Assembly (NCBI GenBank): GCA_033032865.1
Contig: JAWHQI010000060.1
Location: forward strand, 10,186,001-10,250,000
Length of the DNA: 64,000 nucleotides
Direction of reading: 5' to 3'
Origin: Dactylorhiza incarnata
Taxonomy: Eukaryota > Streptophyta > Magnoliopsida > Asparagales > Orchidaceae
How positions within the stretch are numbered: the stretch's first letter is position 1; each line of letters begins with the position of its first letter. The position numbers and the translations under genes are program-made. Positions 20,451 to 30,746 of the stretch are shown piece after piece. The notes beneath the pieces are model-generated. The model worked only from the letters and a program-made list of their open reading frames with translations. It made no database searches and had not been told where the DNA came from.

Positions 20451-21560
20451 AGTACTGCTATGATCAGGAATTTCTTAAAGTATTAAATGACAAGGTTTAC
20501 TATAAGCTTTAACCGGCAGCCCTCATACCCTTCATTACCAAGGATTCCCTACAGTCCCACTTCCTCGGCGGTTATTCACCTTTCCCCATTAATCCAACCC
20601 ATGACATTCTTCCAAGTACTCCCCCAACAGCCAGCTAATTGATTTTCAGCCTCCATTTTCTTGCTGGATTCGATTGCAAACAGATTACAGGTTCTGGAAA
20701 CCACTCCCAGTAGCCCTGCAGCCCTCTTTGGCTAACATTCCCACTCAAGAACTCCTAAACCCACCTTTTGCTTCCCCTTTCGCCTTTGTTCCGCCTCCTG
20801 CTTCAGCGTCGTCGTCCCTACTTCTAATACCCTTCTCATCGGCCAATGGCTTGCTAGCCGTGTTTTGTCTTGAGCTGTATTTTTTTATTTACTGTCTGCT
20901 GCTAAAGAGTGTTTTAAAGTATAAATTATTATGTTCTGAATATGAACAATTACATTAAACGTCGAGAGGCATAGTCCCGACATAAATGATCGAGGTTTGG
21001 ATATATTATGCATTACCCTTACTCTTTGTATCATTGGTTTTGTCTTGATCTCATTATATTATGTTTTCATGCAGGCGATGTAATCTGGGGAGATAGCAGC
21101 TAGAAGTTTCGTCGTACAATCATGGAGTAGTTGTGTAGTTGTAACCCAAGACTATATTGCTATTACTAATGTATTTCTAAACCATACAAAAGCATCAATA
21201 TAGCTTTTGGTTTTGTACTTCGGATGAAGCTTTTTAAAACATAGAAATGTTATATTTAATTATAGATGAGCTTCCATTGCGGGAATATGTTTTGTACTTC
21301 GGATTTTTTGTCATATTTAATTATAGATGCAGCTTCTATTTGGGCATGTACATGTATATATCTTGCTTAATTTTTTCTTAAAATTCATCCTTTTATAATT
21401 ATCAGTAAACTGTTTTTGTGTTGCGAAGAGGCCTTGAAGTTGTGTTGAATGAGAGTAAACGTAAAATATTGTTGTTAACAAGCCCGTAGTTGCTATTTTG
21501 ACAGTACTGCCATTGGTCTTAACATAAAATATTGTTGTTGTATAATATAATTATTTGGTG
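20451..21560 (+). other. CACTA D interior, no catalytic domain
   Basis: A short Pro-rich open frame (20674-20958) is unrecognised and may be captured sequence. The rest is AT-rich with no Transposase_21 motifs. Confidence 0.4.
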
Positions 21561-22072
21561 TAGGATGTAATGACCATCCAAACAGTGCATTACCTGGCAT
21601 TATATTCGTGTATAGTTGACCAAAAACGACATGCAGCAGGATTATATAAAAAACGTGGCTGCTATAAGAAAAAAACTCCCATTGTCGGCTTTAAAAAATA
21701 TATATACATATTTGCGGGCGTTTATATAAAAAACGTGGCGGCTAAAGGTTGCTCTGCTATAATTTTTAAACTAGCCCTATTGCAGCGCTTTTATAAGGCG
21801 CCGCTATTGATAGAGAGAAACCGCAACGCTTTTTAAAAAGCGTGGCCGTATCCTACATAAGCTACTACACGCTTTTAAATAAACGTGGCCGTATCCTCTG
21901 CAATCTATTACGGTGTTTTTCTGAGAAGCGCCGCAATATGCTATGCCGACGGTCGCACCCGCAGCGCTTTTGCGGCGTTTTTTAAACCGCCGCAAAAGAT
22001 ATAGCGACGGTTTAAAAACGCCGCAAAAGGCCTTAAAAAACGTGGTTGTAGATCATATATGTTGTAGTGTCC

Positions 22073-22891
22073 CCGGCTGTGAGTTCTTCTCTGGAGGAGC
22101 TCGCTTGTCGCTCTCAGAGGGAACTTGCTTCCTCGCCGAGGTCTCCCGAGAAGCATGATGGATCCAAACCGACCGGCCAACTCGCACTCCCTGATGGAAT
22201 TCCAACACGACTATCAGAGCTGATCGCAGAGGAGGCACGACCAGATGCTCGCCAGGAGCCCCAGAAGTCGACGGGTCTGCAAATAGAGAAAATGTCATCA
22301 TCTCAAAGCAAAACCATTATGGTGATGATCTAGCAAGTGAGTATGAAGTCCTAACCTCGCGTGGAAGCGAGCTTTGAGTGTGATTCGGTCTGGGACCCTA
22401 AAAGATCCTCCACCGGAGGGACCTATTGCGCAGGAGGAAGGGAAGGACCGGGAGCTGGTTGCTCAACATCGTCACCCAAACCCAGCTCGTCAAGTAGTCT
22501 TTGGGTGCTCGCAGGAATCTCCCGCTGATCGGTGGGGAGATCGACGACATTTGCAGCTTGAGCGGGTTGCGGCTTCTTCTTTTTCTTAGGCGCGAAGAAC
22601 TCTTTGGCATCATCTCCCTCGCGAGTACTCTTCTGAGTAGAAGGCTCCAACAACCCTCCAACTCGGCCATATTCGCCTGAAATTCTTCCTCGGCAGTGAG
22701 CGACATCTCGTGCGAGTTCAGACAGACAGTCCAATAAAATAGCCCCCCCCCCCCCCCCCTTATATATATAGAGCTCTGGAACCATCCAGGTTGATGTCGA
22801 GTAGGTCCGACGCTCATCAGGAGCAGCTCGTCGAATAAGGGTTGGATGTTTCTTTCCGAGCTCCTTCGTTGCTCGCAAAGAGCGGAAATTG
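22073..22891 (-). pseudogene. element G internal coding, gag-like part
   Basis: The minus strand from 22878 reads RATKELGKKHPTLIRRAAPD, then ISGEYGRVGGLLEP, DDAKEFFAPKKKKKPQPAQA and STQRLLDELGLGDDVEQP, a basic then acidic, Ala/Pro-rich protein resembling a gag spacer rather than an enzyme. A C17 tract (22743-22759) lies in the middle. Before the CACTA insertion it would have run on into the Pro-rich segment at 18315. No known domain was recognised. Confidence 0.45.
22743..22759. repeat. poly-C homopolymer, 17 bases
   Basis: Followed by TTATATATATA; interrupts the gag-like frame of element G. Confidence 0.85.
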
Positions 22892-24192
22892 TGTACAACC
22901 CATATTCTTCGAGAGTAGGACCCAATTCAGGTCACGTAAGAAAAGGTCAAAGTCAAAGGTCAAATAAAAAGTCAGGAGTCAGATGTTAAAGACAACTCAT
23001 CCAGCAGGAACAGTAGAAGGCCTAAATGAGTATAGGCGAGAATGTGCGAGTAGCCCCTCATACTCGCCAAGGTGAGCGATCATAGGAGATGCTCGCCGAA
23101 GCCAGGCGAGATCCCCTCAATATCGCATAGTCGTCGGGTTGGGCTGGGCTATAAATAAGACCCCCTCCCCCTTGGTTTTCCTATAAATAGTGTTGAAGCC
23201 CGGAAAATCCCGGCTCCAAAATTCGGATCAATGCAGCCCAAGGTTACTGATCCTGCGGTCCAACTCTACGGCTCGGGTAGCTAAAATAGGAGAGAGAAAA
23301 TGACTATAAGCACACCCCAAGTGCTCCAGCTGGGAGGTCCCACCACATGCCCGGAAGTTTGGGAGAAACTTCCCCTCCGCAACCAAAAGCTGGGCGAGGT
23401 ACTAGACGGGCATGGACTGGGCGAGTATCCAGCTTGGGGGGACCCGACCACTTCCAAAAGTGCCATTTCTAGTACCCCTGGGGGGCTATTTATAGAGAAA
23501 TCCTGGGGGGGAGGGGTCCAGGAGAGGATACTGCCTCTGCTCGCGAGTTACAAGGGCTACTCGCCCATACTCGCGAGATACTCACCCAAGCTCGTCTCTA
23601 CTCGCCCCTGCTCGCCTCTTGCTCGCCAAGGTCGCCCCTTGCTCGCCCATGCTCGCCTATGCTCGCCCATGCTCGCCTATGCTCGCCTCTTGCTCGCCAA
23701 TGTCGCCCCTTGCTCGCCCATGCTCGCCACTTGCTCCTGCTGGCTGAGTTGCCTTGTGTCTTGGACTGCCGGCTTCTGTGCTGACCTTTTGACCTTGACT
23801 TCAGCCTACGTGGATTTGAATGGGCCTACCCTCGGAGAATGAGGGTTGTACAAATAGGACCTCAGAGGTACCAAGAACTGCACCTTTGGCTGAGCTTTCA
23901 GAATCCCATTTTAGAATACTTTGACTCGTCAGCCTTGGTTGCCACTCTTGATACTCGCCAAGTCAGTGCCTTCCTCGTACCATGTTCGGTCATCTTTGGT
24001 TGTGGAGGGGAAGTCTCTTCTGAGCTTCTGGGTACGTGGTGGGACCTCCTTGCCGCAGCACCTGGGATACTGTTGTTATTATTTTATCCCCTTCGTTGTT
24101 GCCTGTCAAGCCATCGAGCCAGATCGCTAGATGAGTTACCTTTGGCTGCATTGATCTGAATATTTGGAGCTAAGATTTTCTTGGCTTCAACA
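22892..24192 (-). repeat. LTR-like block of element G with an internal inverted repeat
   Basis: On the minus strand it starts TGTTGAAGCC and ends GGGTTGTACA. Inside, TGTTGAAGCC... at 23191 (+ strand) and TGTTGAAGCC... at 24192 (- strand) begin two arms of about 300 bp that are diverged inverse copies; likewise TGTACAACCC at 22892 (+) and at 23852 (-). Each orientation carries its own TATA-like box, CTATAAATAG at 23181 (+) and CTATAAATAG at 23495 (-). A run of (A/G)GGCGAGCA-type repeats lies at 23540-23740. Confidence 0.6.
23540..23740. repeat. GCTCGCC-rich tandem repeat
   Basis: More than ten copies of TGCTCGCC(C/T)ATGCTCGCC-like units of 10-20 bp inside the element G LTR block. The related core CTCGCC also occurs at 23030-23110, in the opposite arm. 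Confidence 0.65.
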
Positions 24193-24197
24193 CAATC

Positions 24198-24412
24198 ACT
24201 TTACTTTGGATAACTTATTCTAGATATTGCCTTTCATATTTTCTTAACCTCTCTTCATGTGCTTAAAGTGAACCCATGAGCTCTGCCATGGTAACGGTTC
24301 TTAAGTCAGCTTCTACTATAGTTATGACCACTTGAGCATATTCTCCGGTTAGTGTTCCAAGTACTTTAGTCACAACTCTTCTTTCATCTAAGTTGTCACC
24401 ATAACTTCTTAT
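24198..24412 (-). pseudogene. Copia gag segment of element F between G and A
   Basis: The minus strand reads SYGDNLDERRVVTKVLGTLTG, VVITIVEADLRTVTMAELMGSL and AHEERLRKYE, which is the middle of a UBN2-type Copia gag. It continues the FINQI sequence of 52647 onwards exactly across element A, confirming that A is an insertion. Confidence 0.87.
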
Positions 24413-24966
24413 TGTTGGACATGTGTGTCACATCCCTTTGTTTGAGAATAACAAATCTCATATTGTATTTGATATTGCTTGTAGTGTGTTTATAGTGTGC
24501 AGGAACTATAGGTGCAATACTCCACAGGTAGAAGGTAGCATGGAATCAAACTTTTGAAAGGAGCAGCACTAACGCCAGCGCTAGCGCTATCGCCATGCGC
24601 TAGCTCAGTTGGTTCCGTCTCAGCGGTTTTCATCTCAGCTTCCGTCTCAGCGGTTAGCCTCGTCTCAGCGGTTCCTTAGCGCTATCGCCAGCGCTAGCTT
24701 GAGCTCGTGCAGATCGCCACGCCGCCGACAGTTTTGCAACCGCTCCACACGAGCGCTACCGCCAGCGCTATCGCTATCGCTGGCGCTATCGCTATCGCTG
24801 GCGCTATCTCAAGTTCGTGCACAGCGCCACGCCTCCGACGGTTTCGCAACCGCTCCACACGAACGCTACCGTAGGCGCTAGGAGCTACCGCAAGCGCTAT
24901 CTCCAAGTTCTATAAAATGAGCCAACTTCGATCATTTTGGTGAATCCATCCCAGAGAGGTTGCTTG

Positions 24967-27900
24967 TGTAAGACCTCATTTTTTTTCTTTTCAAACACCG
25001 GATCTTAGGCCCAGAACCGCCGCTTTGCGGTGACACCTTCGCTCGGGAAGGTCGCCACTACAAAACGCCGATCCTGCCGGCCAATTCGATCACGAAGAAG
25101 AAGGTACACATGAACAAATAAGAAGCTCAAGTCCACAATCACATGCTATATATATATATATATTTGAATGTCCACAAGATAATAACTGAATAAAAGATTA
25201 CAAAGGTTACAATAACAAAGGGCTCATGCCCTGTACATCATATCCTCACAATAAAATCACTCGCGGAAGCGAACTACTAACCATTCACTGGTTCCGAACT
25301 GATGCTCTTGTACTAGACTGTCCCGTCTCCTTCTGCACCTGCCTCTGGTACTGCTTCGTCTCCTCCGTTCCCTAAAATGATATGGTCCACCGACCGTTAG
25401 TCAAAAAGACTAAGCCTCGTTTCCCACCACCCATCCCCCAGTGGCTCCTAGGCACCGTGTGGGAGGATGAAGTGGAGGACAACAAGGGGTATAAACAATA
25501 GCAGGTGACAGCGGGTTTTGTTTACAGGAAATGTTTCTACACTACACATGTGTATATATATAATTAAAGTAGTAAAAGAGCATAGTAAGAGCAGGTAATG
25601 AATAAGTAAAGTGCAGTAAGTAAAGACATGTATAAAATAGAAAAGTAACCATTGATTTATAGGAATGCCCATACAAACATATAGACCAAGGGGTCGTTTA
25701 GCAAGGCCTATCGTATAAAAAGTCCCATAACCAATTTATACGATAGGGGTAGGGGTTGAAATGCAATGTTTATGCTATGACATGGAAAGTATGTTGTTAT
25801 GCTATGTTCATATAAGTGCAACTCACCCACTTCGACTCTATGCGCATAGACCTTTAGTTCCCCCATTTTGGAGCGAGCTAGACTCCCAGGATACTCCTGT
25901 AGTGGCAAACGGAAGCGGTGAGTTGGGCCTCGCCCACCTCTAGGTTGGTATTCACACTACCTAACCTAGACCTATCGTACGCTTCAACGCAAAACTGCGG
26001 AGCATCTACGTACTCTTACTGGCTGGACCACCAGACTTTCAAGGCTAAGTGCAAATTCCACACTTGCCGAGTCAACGTATTGACGTCGGTGTGAACGATC
26101 GTCCAATACCGAAGACCCACCACCTTCGTGCACATGCAACATATTCTCCTATCTATCTCCGAGCCATAAGCTCCCCGGGCTAACCTGCCCGTGACCATAA
26201 CCTTCTGAGCCACCGGCTCGCCGGACCAACCCGTCCGTAACAACAAACCTTACTGAGTCACAAGCTCACCAGGCTAATTAATCTACTACTACAACCACCG
26301 AGCCTACCGCTCGTACAACCAAACCAACTAACCTCCCGTAACTACGGGGTGTGCGTGTGTGCGTTATCAAGTTCATCTTGTACATCATCCTATCCCTACA
26401 ATTTATGGTTAATCTTGGACTTCCTGAGGATTACCCTATAAGGGGCTTGCTACGGTACTAGGAACTATAATGGGATGACACCCCAAAGTTCCCTTTCTCA
26501 AGACACTTAGTGTTGTTGGTATCTACCCACAAGAATACCATCCTCGTCATTACTCTTAAATTAACCCTAAGTGACTTATGACTTTCCAGGACGATCTTTC
26601 GTCGACCCCGAGTGCAACTTACCTCTCACTCACCAAGCACACCTTTACCATCTATAATCCTTCCTTTTGACCATCATACCTTCTCAACTAAACCAGTTAA
26701 ACCACTTACCTCTCATTCCCTCCTAAGGATCCACTTGATTCTCAAATTTCGCAGTTTTACTATACGCAGACCAAATGAGTTACATGACGCTCACAACTAG
26801 AGGTACTCCGAATATTCATCCAACTGACCCCAAGCTATTTACTGGAGGTCTATCATGATGTTATAAGACTAATTCCAGAGAATCATATTTTTCTCTAATA
26901 AATTAATATTTATTTTAATTTCTCCAACATCTGCCAAGCATGAAAATGAACATGAACTATAAGCAAATCTTATGATATGGCTTTTCAAAATTTATGATAA
27001 ATCTATGGTGGCTAAATAATACCAGAAACAACATATCATATTTTTACAGTAAGTAATTCTCCTCCAATTTAATTATTTATCATCTATCCAAAATCATAGT
27101 CTTATGAAGGAACTGCCAAAAAGATCAACACTAAAATTATAGGAAAATTACCAAGCTTTTATACTCACCAGAAAAGGCTACTGACTAAATTTCAGGATTT
27201 AAGAAAATCATTTTCTCACTAAAATAATTAAATTAAGAAAACCTCAAATTCAATGAACTGTGAAGTAGCCTACTGATTTAAGTCCTCAAAAATTTTATAA
27301 AAATTCACAGAGGTTCCTAATGTTCTGAAATGTTCTATCACCAATTTGCACAATTTATCAAAGAGTATTGGACCCTCAAACATTTTTCTTAAGTTTAAAT
27401 CAAAACAAGTGCCTTGTGAAAGAAGTACTGATTAAATCATTTTATAAAATTCACAAAAATTACCAGAGGTCTATAACATGATTATAAGGGCACAACCAAA
27501 GTTTCATCATCATCCAAGACCTTTTGATCCTGTAATCATATCTTATAAGAAATTTCTCTAAAGGGATTATGACCCAATCCAAAGGGAATAATTTCTCCTA
27601 AAATTCTTATAAAATTACCTAGAGCCTATTTACACCCTATAAACTTATCTACCAAGTTTCATGACCATTATATAGCTTTTGACCACATGTCCTTCACAAA
27701 GCTCTACATGCACCCCAAGGACTAAAACTAGGGTTCTAGGGCTTAATCACCTCCACACCACCCCAAACCACTCATGGGGGTACTTTAGGTGATCTTAAAC
27801 CAGTGGACAAGGTTCCACCTCATGGTGATGAGTTTTGACCACCATACTCCAAGATAAACACCATGCCCTAATTTTGACCCAACTTCTCCTAACTTGAGTT

Positions 27901-29886
27901 GACAAATTACCCAACCAAAATAGTCCCAATTGGGCTGATATTTTTACCAGGGTCATGTGATAACCCTAAGAAGTACCCACCAAAATTTGGAGGGCATTGG
28001 AGGTCATTTGACACACTAATTAATTAATATTTGATTTATGAAATTATTACAAAAACCTTAGAAAACTGTTCTCCTAAAATGCCCATCTTTGGATATGATG
28101 TGTATGTAGGTATAAGTAGACTATGTTTCAAATCTCAAGTCCATATCATTTCCCAATCAAAAGTTATTCAAGAAATGGTGGTTGTTCTACACTAGGGACC
28201 AACCCCACCAAAATGGACCTACATGGAGCTACAAAACTCCTTTTGGGGTGAAATAAATCTTAAATTAAAGTAGACTCTAAGGGCTACAACTTTGGTGTTG
28301 ACCACTTTTTCTGTAGAGGGGCCTAAGTATTTTCTATAATTATTTCTATCAGCTGTCAATATTAACACAGAAATTGGAAATAAGAATACATTATTATCAA
28401 ACTCCTGTGCAGCCATTTCAACGGCATCCCATCATCTTCTCCACAGAACCGACGGTCCAGATGAGCTGAACCTGGGTGAACTTCATTCCCATTTTCCCGG
28501 CCACCTGGGCGTCTCCCCGGCCGGCCAATGCCACCACCACCTTCGTTGAGGTGGTGGCCGGCGATTGGCGGTGGTTGGCCGACCGGAGGTGGCCGGAACA
28601 AGGCTTTTTAGCTGGAATAAAAAGCTCCAAATCTGGAGTTTTAGCCTACCCGATCTAGGGCCATTTGGCCCCAAATCTTGCAGCCAACAGAGGGAGATCT
28701 ATCCAATGAGAGAGAGGAGTAGGGGAGGACCTGAACGGAGGGGATTTGCCTTGCCGATCTCCTATCCACCATGGCCACAAGAAAGCTCTTGGATGCCATG
28801 GAACTTCTACACCAAGATAGCTGGTTCCTTCGGGTAAGTGGGGGAAAACCCTCCCCTCTGCCCGGTAAAGCTTTTAAGTGGAGCAATTTGAGGAGAGGAA
28901 GGGTCTCTCCTTGATTGCCACCATTAATGGCCATCAAGCACATTTTCGGCCACCATGAAAAACCATGAAATTCAGCCCCCCATGTGACCTGGAATGACTG
29001 TCTATCTACTCCAAACTGAAGAGGGGAGATGCACCACTCAATTGGGAGAGGAATGGGTGGCCTTTGGCCTCCTTTGGCCATGAATGACCACCTTTCCCTC
29101 CCTCTCTCTCCTTCATTTTTGGGGAAAAAGAGGATTCTCTCTCCTAGTCACCATTTTCAGAAAATTAGTGGCATTCCATGTAATTTGTCAGCCTTATGAC
29201 TAATGGATCACCTCACTTGGGCCTATCCCAAGTGGATTGGGCTTGATTTGAGCAAAATAGGCCATTTTCACATAAATTTAGGCTAAGGTTGACTTTGGTC
29301 AAATTGGCCATTTGGGTTGACCCCAATGGGTGGCTTATGACCCATTGGCCTCCCTTAAGGGCTAGGGAGGTCTAGGTGGAGTCAATTTGACAAGGTGAGG
29401 GTCAATTGACCCTTAGTAGGTCACTTTGACCAAAATAGGGCTAGGGTTTGACTTTGGTAAAATTGCCTAAATTAGAGACCCCATGATGGGGATTTTTAGT
29501 CCATTGGGTCCCTAATATCCTTATAAGGGTAGGGTAAAGGTCAATTTGGCATGGTGGAGGCCAATTGACCGTAATTAGGCTACTTTGACCAATTTGAGGT
29601 TAGGGTTGACTTTGGTCAATTTGGCCTCTTTGGTTGACCCCAATGGGTCCTTGGTGCTCTAAGGGAACCCCTAAAGGGTTAGGTATGCTATGGTGGGGTC
29701 AAGGGAACAAGGTGAGGCCCTAAAGTCCAACCCTATGCTTGTTAACTGGAAATTGCTATTTGCAGACCAAGGTGATCTTCCCCTTCAGGCCTAAGGCCAA
29801 GTGATCTCTTCAAGCTTCTAGGGTTTTGTCATGACATAGTCATGACAAAACCACTCTAGGGGTCTAGTTGTTTGGGGGATGTTACA
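24967..29886. mobile_element. 4.9-kb solo LTR, Gypsy/Tekay-like
   Basis: Begins TGTAAGACCTC and ends GGGGGATGTTACA, inverted TGTAA/TTACA ends, with a perfect 5-bp target duplication GCTTG (24962-24966, 29887-29891). The uninterrupted site is preserved in the right LTR of A near 51829. There is no primer site, polypurine tract, gag or pol in 4,920 bp, and no second copy of the termini, so this is a single LTR left by recombination. The great length and the GACTTTGGTCAA-type repeats near the end resemble the long LTRs of Tekay/Del chromoviruses; that assignment is inference. Confidence 0.8.
29276..29720. repeat. degenerate 158-bp tandem repeat in the solo LTR
   Basis: Almost three copies beginning near 29282, 29440 and 29597, each opening with a GGGTT(T)GACTTTGGTCAA-like motif and containing TTGACC(C/A)AATGGGT. 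Confidence 0.6.
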
Positions 29887-30659
29887 GCTTGTGCCACAAT
29901 TCTAGTGTTGTTATGCTGCCGAAGATGGATCTCCCACAAAAAGCTTAAGGAGAATTCTGTAGGAGGACTACGTCACGCTACATCCGAAGGACGATCGCTT
30001 CGACCTCGCTTATACTACATCGATCCTTCATCTCCGACTTCAGAAGATCTCATATAGGGAGTTTTTATTATTGTCATTGTTATCTTTATTCCATACTTTC
30101 TTTGTAACCGTTTAGTTAATTCGCCTTGTGTTGACGACTAGGTCTGGGTAGGACTTAGGGGGAAATTCGCCTTGTGTTGGCGACTAGGTCTAGGTGATTA
30201 GATCTAGGGGGTGCTCGAGGTCATATCCGGGGAAGGATTGGTTAGAGTGGCTTGAGGCCTTATCCGGGGAAGGATGGGCTAAAGCCAACCGGTTCGTGAG
30301 GATACGAGTCGGTATAGAAAAGGAAAAATGATTTACATATTTGTCGCCTCCGATTTCAAGCGATATTGAAATCAATTTTTGTAAACACCTTTTCATATAA
30401 TATAATCATGTCTCTATTTGTGTTTACTTGATTTCTCTCATTTGGCGCAATCTCTATTAAATTGTGTTATAAGTTTTCAATTCTAAATCTAAATTGTTTT
30501 CAATCTCTATCATCATAAAACAATTTAGTACTTGTTTCTAAAATTGCAAATCATAATTTTTCTATTCATTTAGCTAAATTGTTATTTTACCTTCACATAT
30601 TATAAAACAATTTAGTAATTATCTTAAATTTATAAAAAGAATTTTTATTCCCTTATTCA

Positions 30660-30673
30660 CCCCCCCCCCCCCC
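30660..30673. repeat. C14 near the LTR end of element A
   Basis: Located between TTATTCA and TCTAAGGGCGCCGTAAG. The same tract is 14 C in the right LTR (52603-52616). Confidence 0.85.
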
Positions 30674-30700
30674 TCTAAGGGCGCCGTAAGATCCAACAAG

Positions 30701-30711
30701 TGGTATCAGAG
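30701..30711 (+). promoter_or_regulatory. primer binding site of element A
   Basis: TGGTATCAGAG two bases after the LTR end, complementary to the 3' end of initiator tRNA-Met as in most Copia elements. Confidence 0.9.
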
Positions 30712-30746
30712 GTAGGTTATTCCAAACGGTTTAAAAACCAGGAATA

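Larger units (their letters stand above)
18318..22069 (+). mobile_element. CACTA (En/Spm) transposon D, deletion derivative
   Basis: TIRs CACTACAACATATATGATC at both ends (inverse at 22051-22069) with a 3-bp target duplication TCC (18315-18317, 22070-22072). Sub-terminal regions are rich in AAACGTGGC, GCGGCG and GCGCCGC motifs in both orientations, typical CACTA transposase-binding repeats. It encodes only the N-terminal part of a TNPD-type transposase. At 3.75 kb it is far shorter than an autonomous element. Confidence 0.93.
17320..24192 (-). mobile_element. LTR-bounded element G, inserted in gag of F
   Basis: Interrupts element F gag between zinc knuckle and upstream domain; the flanks CAATA (17315-17319) and CAATC (24193-24197) are a likely 5-bp target duplication. 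The right side is a 1,301-bp LTR-like block (22892-24192). The left side keeps only the last 18 bp of that block (TGTACAACCCATATTCTT). The interior, once the CACTA element is removed, holds minus-strand gag-like coding and no pol. It is best read as a non-autonomous LTR element whose 3' LTR is almost fully deleted. Confidence 0.6.
24413..30698 (+). repeat. left LTR of element A, split by a solo LTR
   Basis: Own sequence is 24413-24966 and 29892-30698, about 1.36 kb, aligning with 51278-52641. It holds clusters of AGCGCTA(G/T)CGC palindromes (24570-24900), CTCAGCGGTT repeats, two 45-bp direct repeats containing GCCTTGTGTTGGCGACTAGG (30120-30190), and C14 near the end. Confidence 0.9.

Noticed and set aside
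23540..23740. CRISPR-like spaced repeats
   Set aside because: Repeat and spacer are not distinct, and the sequence is eukaryotic LTR DNA.
17320..24192. A captured host gene cluster in element G
   Set aside because: High GC and Pro/Arg-rich frames suggested it, but no recognisable domain or intron pattern was found; treated as gag-like.
24609..24881. Ser/Leu-rich 90-codon frame
   Set aside because: It is the AGCGCTAGCGCT array of the element A LTR read as protein.
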